From: Flemingiibacterium sp045634005
GTDB taxonomy: Bacteria; Bacillota; Clostridia; Oscillospirales; CAG-272
Direction: 5' to 3'
NCBI GenBank assembly: GCA_045634005.1
Contig: JAZQZL010000047.1
Span: forward strand, 1 to 25,308
DNA: 25,308 nt
The translations under genes were made by a program, and so were the position numbers. The notes beneath the pieces are model-generated. The model did no database searches. It was not told where the DNA came from and worked only from the letters and a program-made list of their open reading frames with translations. Shown here one piece after another: positions 8,123-17,800 of this stretch; position 1 is the first letter of the stretch, and every line of letters starts with the position of its first letter.

Positions 8123-9529
8123 TCATTCAAGCCCGCGTCTGCTTGCCTGTGACCACAGGTCAAGCTCACGGGAATAGATCGCATCACTCATGTATATGTC
8201 GCGCGCACGGAAGTCGTCCATAACGCCGCGTATCTGCTTAAGTTCTGCCATAAGGCGCTCGTCCGTCATTTCAGCCGGCGGAGTTAAGGTGCCGTACCAA
8301 TCCGGCTGCTTTAGGTAATTCTCGGGAGGAAGGGGATCAAGCTTAAGCTCTCTTTGAGGAACGGTCTTCTTGAGCGTTTCGATAAGCGAGGTGTTGTCTA
8401 TCGGCACAACGTAGTAACGGTAAAGGAACGTTACGATCTGCGCACGGGTGCAAACCGTATCCGGCGTGAAGGCGGTACCGCCTGTGCCTGCGGTAATACC
8501 GTTAGTCACAGCCCACGAAACGGCATTTTCAAGGGTTGAGCCGTGGTCGATGTCCGAGAAGGGAACCACGTCGCCTATTTTAGCGCCTGCCAAGCGCCAA
8601 AAGTATTCAACGGTAGATGCACGCGTGCAGGGCGTGTTAGGTCTGAAATATTCGTCGCTTGGAACGTGAATGCCCTTTTCTCTTGCCCACAAAGCGGCTT
8701 TGTAGAAGTAGTCGCTTTCCTTTATGTCAACGTAGAAGTTCACGATTTTGGAGCTCGGCTCCGGCGAACCTGCCGCACGCCACATAAACGTGAGGATCTG
8801 CGCACGAGTGCAGGTACTGTTAGGAGAGAAAGTGGTATTACTTGTACCAACGGTGATACCTTTATCCACAGCCCAATTTACCGGAGTTGCAAAGTAGTCG
8901 CCGTCTTTTACGTCAGAAAAGTCGACCTTCGGTACGCTTGGAGTGGTAGCTTCGGATGCGGCATTCTTCAGAATCGAAAAATCGCCGTAGCTGTTTCGTC
9001 CGGTAGCCGGCGCATAACGCAGAACGCCGTTCTTAACCTGAAATACCATAAAGAGGTTGTCAGGATAGTATTTACCGCCGTAGTATGTCCACAGATATAT
9101 GTAGTAAGTTCCGTCATTATTCAGCGGAATATCGCCCTTATCAAGTTCAAGTGTGAGAGTGTTGGTCTTGCCGTACTTCATGTTCTGCTCGTCGGAGTAG
9201 GAGATTATGCCGAATAGGGTATTTTGCGCAAGGACCTTTTCCCATGAGCTGAATTTTGTTCCGTAGTAACCGAGGTCTGTGAAATCGCCGTAGCTCTTAT
9301 TCGTGCCGGATTCGCCTGCCGAACGCAGACGGTTGGTCATTACCGCCAGACGGCTGGTTGCAGATGCAGTATCCCAGCCAAATGAAACCGTAACGCTCTT
9401 AACGTCGTTATTGTCGTAATACGTTGCAGACTCAACCGAAATACTTTTGGCGGCAGCAGAAGTCATTACAGTAAGCAATGATACCATCAAACAAATACAT
9501 AAAACAAAGCTCAAAATTCTTTTTTTCAT
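8123..9529 (-). CDS. Secreted SLH-domain protein with an unnamed N-terminal domain
   Basis: 468 residues. A signal peptide (MKKR, hydrophobic core, cleavage near TSAAA at about 27) shows export. Residues about 28-185 form a beta-rich domain with repeated SYGDF motifs (near 79 and 180) and a YYIYLWTYYGGKYYPDNLF core. I know of similar sequences in clostridial surface proteins but no named family or function. Three SLH repeats follow (about 203-253, 265-315, 324-373), each with the FSD...TRAQ pattern, and should bind secondary cell-wall polymer. The last 95 residues are charged and not recognised. AGGAGG lies 7 nt before the ATG. It starts only 29 bases after the sensor-kinase stop with no terminator between, so it is probably the third gene of the regulator operon. 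Confidence 0.88.
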   Translation of the reverse strand: MKKRILSFVLCICLMVSLLTVMTSAAAKSISVESATYYDNNDVKSVTVSFGWDTASATSRLAVMTNRLRSAGESGTNKSYGDFTDLGYYGTKFSSWEKVLAQNTLFGIISYSDEQNMKYGKTNTLTLELDKGDIPLNNDGTYYIYLWTYYGGKYYPDNLFMVFQVKNGVLRYAPATGRNSYGDFSILKNAASEATTPSVPKVDFSDVKDGDYFATPVNWAVDKGITVGTSNTTFSPNSTCTRAQILTFMWRAAGSPEPSSKIVNFYVDIKESDYFYKAALWAREKGIHVPSDEYFRPNTPCTRASTVEYFWRLAGAKIGDVVPFSDIDHGSTLENAVSWAVTNGITAGTGGTAFTPDTVCTRAQIVTFLYRYYVVPIDNTSLIETLKKTVPQRELKLDPLPPENYLKQPDWYGTLTPPAEMTDERLMAELKQIRGVMDDFRARDIYMSDAIYSRELDLWSQASRRGLE

Positions 9530-9558
9530 TATGTTGTCCTCCTAAAATAAAGATTTTG

Positions 9559-10824
9559 TCATATTATAACTCTTGTGATAAAAAGCTCATCGTCTGCCGT
9601 GAATTGACAGTTTCCGCCGAGCTTTTCTGTCATATATCGGATGCTTTTTGTGCCGTATCCGTGGCCCTTTTGGCTCGCTACAGGAAGTCCGTCTGAAAAG
9701 ACGGGCTTTTTGCTTATGGGATTTTTCACGGAGAGAAGAAGCTTGCCGTTTGCTGCTTTAAGCATAAGAGAAACGGTACGCTGATCGACCGGAAGCTCTA
9801 TTACTGCGTTGAGGGCGTTGTCAAGAGCGTTTGACAGTATGGAAGAAAACATAATTTCGTTTACGGATATGTTCTCAACGCCAACCGAGTGGATAAACTT
9901 GACCTCGTGCGCCTCGCATTTTGCATCAAAATCCGAGAGAACGTAATTTACGATATCATTCGCGCAAAAGCGCGTAGGCTTTGATCTGTCTACCTGCTCC
10001 GTGTAGGAGTTTATCAGATCCCTTGCGGTAGCCTTATCGTCGGTATCAACACACACGGAAAGTGTAGCCAAAAACAGCCGCAGATCGTGTCGGAGCATTT
10101 TGATTTCACGCTCGCTGCGCTTGAAGGCTTCAAGCTCCTTTGCCTGCTGCTCGACAGTGATGCGTATTATCTGCTCGTTTCGCTCGGCATCGGACTTTTT
10201 CTCGTGCTCTTTGTAGTATACAACGCAGAATACCGTAAACATAATGCACAGAAAAAACGGTAAAAACTCTGCGGCGATGCGGTTGTTGTCAGTCCATATG
10301 CTTGTGTAAACAACGGTTGAATAGTCGAACACATAATATACCGTCGGGACTATCGCGAATATACAAACGCTTTTCGTACCCTTTTCGAATATTTCCGAAA
10401 ATGAGCGTGATAAAAATATAAGCGTTACAACAAAAACGGTGAGCAGGACTGCAATTCTTGCACAGAATTCTGCGATTTTATTATCGGACAGAGAATAGGT
10501 GAGCACACCGAACCACTTCGCGGGCTGGCACAGCAGGTATGCAGTAAATGTCGAAACGATCGCGGAGATTGGACGCTTGCCAAAGAAAAATACAATAAAG
10601 AGTATGAGCGGCAGATGCGTGATGAGTGGATACGCCTTCCACAAAAAAGGCTCGCTGACGAAAATTTGAATGACCCATTGAAGTGCACCCGTTAAGACGG
10701 AAAAAAGCAGCATTATAAGAGTATTCTTTTTATTCAGCGGGATGTTTGCAAATGAGGCGGACAAAAATACGCCGAACAGCAGGACTATAAAGCCGTGAAG
10801 TAGTACCATGATCTGCTCTGTCAT
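9559..10824 (-). CDS. AgrC-like GHKL-family sensor histidine kinase
   Basis: 421 residues. About six hydrophobic segments in residues 1-205 form a membrane sensor. A charged linker leads to the phospho-acceptor block MLRHDLR (His246), then a GHKL ATPase domain with N-box SNALDNALNA (about 331-340) and G-box GHGYGTKSI (about 387-395). This is the architecture of AgrC/ComD-type kinases that pair with LytTR regulators, often sensing peptides. The start codon overlaps the stop of the response regulator (TAATG), so the two are translationally coupled. No AgrB or AgrD-like gene is visible nearby, so the signal is unknown. It may also act partly as a phosphatase, as is common in the family. Confidence 0.93.
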   Translation of the reverse strand: MTEQIMVLLHGFIVLLFGVFLSASFANIPLNKKNTLIMLLFSVLTGALQWVIQIFVSEPFLWKAYPLITHLPLILFIVFFFGKRPISAIVSTFTAYLLCQPAKWFGVLTYSLSDNKIAEFCARIAVLLTVFVVTLIFLSRSFSEIFEKGTKSVCIFAIVPTVYYVFDYSTVVYTSIWTDNNRIAAEFLPFFLCIMFTVFCVVYYKEHEKKSDAERNEQIIRITVEQQAKELEAFKRSEREIKMLRHDLRLFLATLSVCVDTDDKATARDLINSYTEQVDRSKPTRFCANDIVNYVLSDFDAKCEAHEVKFIHSVGVENISVNEIMFSSILSNALDNALNAVIELPVDQRTVSLMLKAANGKLLLSVKNPISKKPVFSDGLPVASQKGHGYGTKSIRYMTEKLGGNCQFTADDELFITRVII

Positions 10825-11546
10825 TATATATCTCCTACCTTTCCGAAGGTTAATTCAAAGTATGCCGCTTCAAAATCCTTGTGCGCGGTTCTGGAGATCG
10901 GTATACGGTATCCTGAACGCATCGTTATTTCCTTTGGCGTGTATTTATTGATGCGAAAAACATTCACTATATAGCTTCGGTGGCACTTGAAAAATCCGTC
11001 GTTCACTGTGAGCTTTTCGCTGCAGAGGTAAAATGGATCGCTTGATTTGATACGGTTGCCGTCATTCATGGCAAAAATCACGTGCTTTCCCTGGGCTTCG
11101 ATGTATTCGATATTGCGAAGCTCAATACGGTGAGCAAAGGACGAATCCCTGATCACCACATATTTTATATTGTCGGAAATATCCTCATACAACTCGTCAA
11201 GGCATGTGTGAAGCTTGACTTTATCGATCGGCTTTAACAGGTAGCCGTTTGCGCGTACCGAATACGATTCGATCGCAAACTCCGGTGAGGATGTCAGAAA
11301 TACAAGCTTTACCGATTTGTCGTTCTTACGTATTTGTGCCGCTGTGTCTATTCCGTTCATAAGCGGCATTACTATGTCAAGTAAAATAATATCAAACGGT
11401 TTTTTGAAGTGGGCATCTATGAGAGAATCCCCCTCGCTGAAAAGCTCAACAGTCACATCATCAGAGCCTTTTTTCCATAATGATACCAATGACTTTGTGT
11501 CTGCTAAAAAATCAGGCATATCATCGCAAATCGCAATTCTCAGCAA
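10824..11546 (-). CDS. LytTR-family response regulator
   Basis: 240 residues. The receiver domain (1-120) has acidic pocket D8/D9, phospho-acceptor Asp57 in DIILLDIVMP, and Lys105 in GYLLKPID. Residues about 130-232 form a LytTR DNA-binding domain (IEYIEAQGKHVIF and FFKCHRSYIVN are typical). The start is a TTG at 11544-11546, chosen because a run of six G on the minus strand (11553-11558) lies at proper SD spacing and the N-terminus MLRIAICDD is complete; the first ATG would remove the acidic pocket. It is first in the RR-HK-SLH operon and sits divergent from the giant SLH gene, a likely target. Binding sites were not identified with confidence. Confidence 0.93.
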   Translation of the reverse strand: MLRIAICDDMPDFLADTKSLVSLWKKGSDDVTVELFSEGDSLIDAHFKKPFDIILLDIVMPLMNGIDTAAQIRKNDKSVKLVFLTSSPEFAIESYSVRANGYLLKPIDKVKLHTCLDELYEDISDNIKYVVIRDSSFAHRIELRNIEYIEAQGKHVIFAMNDGNRIKSSDPFYLCSEKLTVNDGFFKCHRSYIVNVFRINKYTPKEITMRSGYRIPISRTAHKDFEAAYFELTFGKVGDI

Positions 11547-11589
11547 TTAAATCCCCCCATACAGCCGTGAGATACAATCTACCACTATA

Positions 11590-11618
11590 ATTATATCAAA
11601 ACGCAGGATATTTTTCAA
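11590..11618 (-). promoter_or_regulatory. Promoter of the RR-HK-SLH operon
   Basis: On the minus strand, TTGAAA (11613-11618) and TATAAT (11590-11595) are separated by exactly 17 bp, a near-consensus sigma-A promoter. It gives a 5' UTR of about 35-40 nt before the TTG start. This is much stronger than anything seen for the divergent gene. Confidence 0.75.
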
Positions 11619-11692
11619 TGATTTTTGATGTATTTCGTGCCGTAGAAAGTGCATTTCGTTCCACCTCTGTCACTCTTATACGTATATTGTAG

Positions 11693-11720
11693 TATAATTT
11701 ACTTGGTATAATTTACTTGG
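11693..11720 (+). repeat. Perfect tandem 14-bp repeat carrying two -10 boxes
   Basis: TATAATTTACTTGG occurs twice head to tail with no gap. Each copy contains a TATAAT (11693-11698 and 11707-11712). Neither copy has a recognisable -35 box at 16-18 bp. The repeat lies about 100 bases before the giant SLH gene on its coding strand, so it is the best candidate for that promoter. The period of 14 does not match the roughly 21-bp spacing usual for LytTR direct repeats. Confidence 0.6.
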
Positions 11721-11815
11721 GATTTTTTGACCGAGTGAAGATAAGGCACCGCAAAATAACTTTTCTCGCGGAAAATCAAAGATGACAAATTTTATTAAAC
11801 AAGGGATGTATTAGG

Positions 11816-14800
11816 ATGAAAAAGATTGTCAGCTTCTTACTTGCGTTTAGCATAATACTTTCACTTGTACCGACTACTGTTTTAGCAGACTTGGTTCAAA
11901 GTGAAGTGTCGACGGAACAGACAAACCCCTTTACTGACGTAAAGGAAGGCGATTGGTTCTACGATGCTGTGCAGTACGCACGAATCAACGGTTTATTTAA
12001 CGGAACTACGGAAACCACGTTCGATCCGAACGGAACTATGACACGAGGTATGTTTGTCACGGTTCTCGGACGTATGGCGGGTGTGGATAAGGATGCGTAC
12101 TTGGGTGACACCGAGTTCTCGGACGTTTCCGCGAGCGCGTACTACGCGCCCTACGTAGAGTGGGCGTCAAAGTACGGTATCACGTCGGGTACTGGAGATG
12201 GCAAATTCTCGCCCGATGCGATGATTACACGTCAGCAAATGGCGGTGTTCTTTGTCCGCTATTTTGACGCTTTTGACGTGGAATACGACACCGGCACTCA
12301 GATCGATACCGTTCCTACCGATTGCGACAAGATCGCCGATTATGCAAAAGAGGCGGTTCTGAAGCTTTGGAGCAATGGGCTTCTCAACGGTGACGGCGTT
12401 AACTTCAATCCGGACAGTAATGCCACCCGTGCTGAAAACGCAACTGTATGTATGCGTACAGACAGAGTTGTTGATACATGGTACAAGGAGCCGGAGGTTC
12501 CCAGCGACCGTGTGCGTATTGAATATCCGCTCGTTGATGACGATGACGTTGGCGACGGAGATAACACCGGAGACCAGTCAGGCACAACAACCCCCGATAA
12601 TCCTTCGGGTAACGTGGCGTCGGGACTTATACCGGGTCTGATACCGCAGAGCAATTCTTTCAGGGTTTCCTTCGTAACCAACGGCGGAGATCCGCTTGAA
12701 GCAAAAACTGTGAGAAAGGGTACGCTTGTATCCGATCTTCCCACACCGTACCGCGATGAGTATATTTTCACCGGATGGTACTATGATAATGCCCTTAGCA
12801 AGCTTGCGGCGAAGAGCGATGCTATTACCGCAAACACAACGCTTTATGCAGGTTACATTCAGAGCGAGGGCCTTGAGCCTGTGGAATCTCCGACATTCGT
12901 ATCCTCGCTTGACGTTGACGGTGATTTTACGATTACCGTTGTGTCTTACGATCCCGCGCTGAGTGCAGAGCAGGTGCAGAGTGCTATTACGGTTGAGGTT
13001 GTTGCCGACAGCAGCCAGACCGATCTGTTCACTGTGAGCGGCGAGAACGGAACGTATGTGATCTCCGGTAAGGACGGCTTTGATGCGGGCAAGACGTTCC
13101 GCGTTACCCTTTGCGACACAAGGCTTTCCTTCGAGGGTGAGCTTGACACGGTTCGTGAGTTTAACTTCACCACAAAGAAAGAACAGGTTCTTAATCTCAC
13201 GATCTCCAATGATATGCTGTTTATTCCCATGGAGGATGTCAGCGATATTATCAATGATGGCAACCGTGTGGAATCACTCAGCATAGCTCTTTACGAGGCT
13301 GATACCGACGGTAACATCGGTCCTGCTGATCTGACCACCGGCAGCTTTACATATAACGGTACGCTGAGTCTTAACGTTGGCGACGTTGCGGCGGTCTATG
13401 CCGGACAGCGTCCCGATCTCAGAGGGCTTGAGAGCATCGATGAGGAGAACGGCGATCTTGCATATATTGAGATCGTAGCGGTAGACGGTAAGCGTATAAG
13501 CTATAAGAGCGCCAAAGCGGAGCAGGTTATCTTTACTCCCGACGTTCTCCCGATCCCGGTAGAGCACGATCAGGATAGCGCAGCTGACACTATCACGCTC
13601 GATAACAAGTACCTTGACTTCTCCGGTGATGTGTATGCATATATGGAGCTTGATTCGCAGACAACGGTTGATGTTGGCGACTATATGCTCTTCTATACCG
13701 GCACGATCGGACAGAGTGAGGTCGCGCAGGGATATGCTTTGATCGAGGATGTTGAGATCGGCGAGGATGCTACTGTAATTACATATGTTACCGTTACTTG
13801 GGAAGAAGTAGAAGCGGCAATGGACGTTTACGTTCAGGACCAGGTAAAGGGCTCCGAGCTTCTCGAGGGTGTTGACACGGACGAGCTTGAGGCTGCTGTG
13901 GAGCAGCACGCTATCGAAAGCGGCTTTGCTGAAGAAGCAGCACTTTACCTCGCATCCCTTGCACTTGCAACTGACAGCTTCACAGAGTGGAAAGAAGACG
14001 TTAATGTAAACGATATCCGCTTTACGCTCGATGACGGCACACCTCTTTCTCCCGAGGAAATCCGTTTGATGGCTGAAAATAAGAAGGTAAAGGTTGAGAG
14101 AGAAAAGCTCAAGGCTTCTATTTCCACCTCACTTCAGCATTTCAGCGGTTATTCCGGACTTCGTCTTACACTTGAGGTAGGTATAAAGATTACCATTACC
14201 CCTTCAAACGACAACGATTTCACCTTGGAGATAACTGTTACAGGTTCGTTCGAGCAGGAGATGCGTCTTGCGATAGGTGCTTCCAGTGAAGCGATCTGGA
14301 AGGTATGGGGAATATTCCCGTACATCGCCGAGTATCGTGTTACCGCTTACGTTGACCTCTTTGATTACACCGGCATCGAGATTGAGGCCGAGATGATCAC
14401 CAAGGAAAAGGAAGACGACGAGGACGACGATAAAGAAGACGACAAGGATAAAGAAGACGGCAAGGATAAAGACAGCAAGAAGTCAAAGGTAGATGAGATT
14501 ACAGGTAAGATCGAGAAGGGTATCGACATCGCAAAGCAGATCAAAGAAATCCTCAATGCCAAGGAAGAAGAGGACGGCGACGGTGATGATGAAGGTGCCG
14601 AAACGATTAACAATGCTCTCCAGAAAAAGTATAAGGAAATGCTGGAAAGCGAAGCCGAATGGGTAAATATTATCGAGAAGGAGCTCGTAAATAAGGAACT
14701 CCGTGTTCCGCCGGCTCTCCCAATAATTGCAATCAAGTTCGAAGCGAACTTCGTAGTACAGGTCAAGGCAAGCGTTTCCGTCGGCTTTGAGTTCGAGTAC

Positions 14801-17800
14801 ATGAACGGTAAGAGATATCTCTACCACATCAACGTATTCGCCGGGACTGTAAGCAATGACGTTATTGACATTCAGGAAGAAACCTATGAATTCACATTCT
14901 ATGCGATGGGACATCTTGGTATCAAGGCGGGCGTCGCAGTCGAATTCGCTATCGGACTTCTCTCAACAAAGGTTGCTTCCGTAGGATTTGAGGCGGAGGC
15001 CGGCGTATACGCAAAGCTCTGGGGCTATTTCTACTATGAGCTTAAGTATACGGCATCAGCGGGGCGCTCGCAGGATTACAGCGGTGCGCTGATGATTGAG
15101 GTAGGCGCATATCTCGAGGTGGACTTCAAGGCAAGTGCGCTCGGAGGTCTTGCTTCGAAGGAAATAACGCTTGTCGATAAGGAGTGGCCGTTCTGGAGTA
15201 TAGGCAAGGAGGACTGCGTTCAGGACTTCGTTACTCCAAAGGCCGAAACACCCGAGGTCAAGCTCAAGCAGTACATACGCTCCACAGTCCTTTCAAATGA
15301 CCTTTTCAAGATGGAATATCTTGATATGAAGGGTGGAGATATGAAGTCGGCTGTTTACAGCGACGAAACACGTTTCGTAATTTCAATCGACAACCCTGCA
15401 TTCAACTATGATCCCACAACCAACACATTAAGCGTAACTCCTCCCGAGGGCTCGGTAAAGGAAGAGGGAACCATGACCATTACATGGATCGCATATCCTC
15501 TTGCGTTTACCTCCAAGCCTATTCAGCGTGAAATCCCTCTCTATTGGGATAATCTCAGAGACGGTTACGTTATCGTACCGTACACCAACGGAGGCAGCTA
15601 TATTTCTATTATCAATCAGAGATACGACAGTGAAGTTAAAGTGCCTGCTGATCCGGTAAAGGACGGTTACGATTTTGCAGGCTGGTATGCGGACAGCGAA
15701 TTTACAACTCCGTATGAGTGGCCGGTAAAGATGCCCAACGCAGACGCTAACGTTTATGCGATGTGGACACCTTCCACTGACACACCGTACATTGTTGAAC
15801 ACTATCAGCAGATTCTCGGCACTCCGGACTATAACCTTGTATACACAGAGTATATGACCGGTACTACCAACGATGTGGTAACACCCGCAACCGAAAGCTA
15901 CACGGGTTACATCACGCCGATGGCAGAAGAAATCGAGATTCTTCCCGATGGTAGCACGGTACAGCGTTACTACTACGATCTCCAGACACATACCGTTACC
16001 TTTGATCCCGGTGTTGTCGGCGGCGATGTTGTAAGCTACGAGCTTGACTTCGGCGGACGCATTACCGAGCCTCAGTTTGCGGCGAACGGCTACATCTTCC
16101 TTGGTTGGGATAGAGAGATCGATCCTTATATGGGTGAAGAGGACGTTGTTTATACCGCACAGTGGATGGAAGACCCCGCAACGTCTTACCGCGTTGAGTA
16201 TTACGTACAGCAGCCCGACGGTCGCTATGTGATGCAGGACTTCGCTACTTATAACGGAACAACCGGTTACGTTATCACGGAAGAGATGCTCAGAAACGGT
16301 GCTGTACTCGCTGATGACAACGGTGAGCTTGTAAATGCTGATGCGCTTTACGAGATCGAAAACGGCGTTTTCTTCCAGAATATAACCGTAGGCGGTGAGG
16401 ACCTTACCGCGAAGGGTGTTGACCCTGTCGTACAGGCAAGCGGCAAGACAATTATTAAGGTAAATTATCAGAGAAGCTCCTATAAGCTGACATTTGACAG
16501 TGCAAACGGTGAAGATGCACTTGTATATGACGTATATTACGATGCAGACGTAAGTCTTCCCGAGAATATACGCCGTCAGGGTTATACTCTCACCGGTTGG
16601 GAACCTGAATTCTCCGAAAAAATGCCGGCACACGATGCGGTTTATACCGCAAAATGGCAGGCAAACGATTATACCGTTTCCTTCGATACTAACGGCGGTA
16701 CGGGCGAGATAGAAGCACAGCCGATGGTATATGACGTAGCATCTGCGCTGTATGCTAATACGTTCGTGCGTACGGGATACGACTTTATGGGCTGGTCCGT
16801 TGTCAGAAACGGAAGCGTACGCTATGCCGATAAAGAATCCGTTGTAAATCTCGGCACCGAAAAGGGTCAGGACGTTGTTCTGTACGCTTCCTGGAAGCCT
16901 ACTGTATATACGATCACTTACAACGATTCTCTCGCACATTCCAATCCCTCGACGTATACCATCGAATCCGGTGCGATCAATCTTATGGCTCCCGAGGATA
17001 AGGAAGGATACACCTTCACCGGTTGGTTTGAAGCAAGTGACTTCTCGGGCGAGCCTGTGGTTATGATCGAGGCAGGCAGCTACGGCGACGTAGTGCTTTA
17101 TGCAGGATACGTACCGAACCCCTATGAGATCCGCTTTAATGCAAACGGCGGAGAGGGCGAAATGGATGCGCTTCCTATGGTTTATGACCTTAAGAAGGCA
17201 CTCCCTGCAAATGAATTTGTACGTACGGGCTACACCTTTATGGGTTGGGCAAGATCGGCTGAAGGCTCTGTTGTATTCAGCGATGCAGATCAGGTCGTTA
17301 ATCTTGAAAGTGCACCCGGCAAGGTAATCAATCTTTACGCTGTATGGAAGCTCGACACGTATTCTATCGAATATGTGATGAACAGCGGCACAAATGCTTC
17401 CGGCAATCCGGGGACGTATACTGTTCTTGACAGTGTAGTTCTTTCCGAGCCGACCAGAACCGGTTACAAGTTCATGGGCTGGTTCACCGATGACGGTGTC
17501 GTCATTACCAAGATCGAGTCAGGATCCACCGGTAACATAACGCTCAATGCCGTATGGGAAGCTAATACAAACACTCCTTACGTTGTAGAGCATTACCTGC
17601 AGGATCTCCATAAGAGCACATATACTCTTGAAAAGCGTGAGATCTTCACCGGTACAACAGATGCGCTGATAACTCCCGAAACCATTTCGTATGAGGGATT
17701 CCGTGCACCTGCGGCTCAGAGCTGTACGATCGCACCTGACGGATCGCTCGTCGTACAGTATATGTACACCAGACTTTCATTTGCGCTGACACTTCACTAT

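Noticed and set aside
11641..11690. LytTR binding sites in the giant-gene promoter region
   Set aside because: I looked for paired 9-bp direct repeats about 21 bp apart and found none convincing; one CGTT-containing site alone is not evidence.
15428..16939. 503-codon minus-strand ORF opposite the repeat array (also 13274-13909 and 19022-19984)
   Set aside because: Shadow frames of the giant gene, with cysteine-rich, domain-free products and no SD sites.
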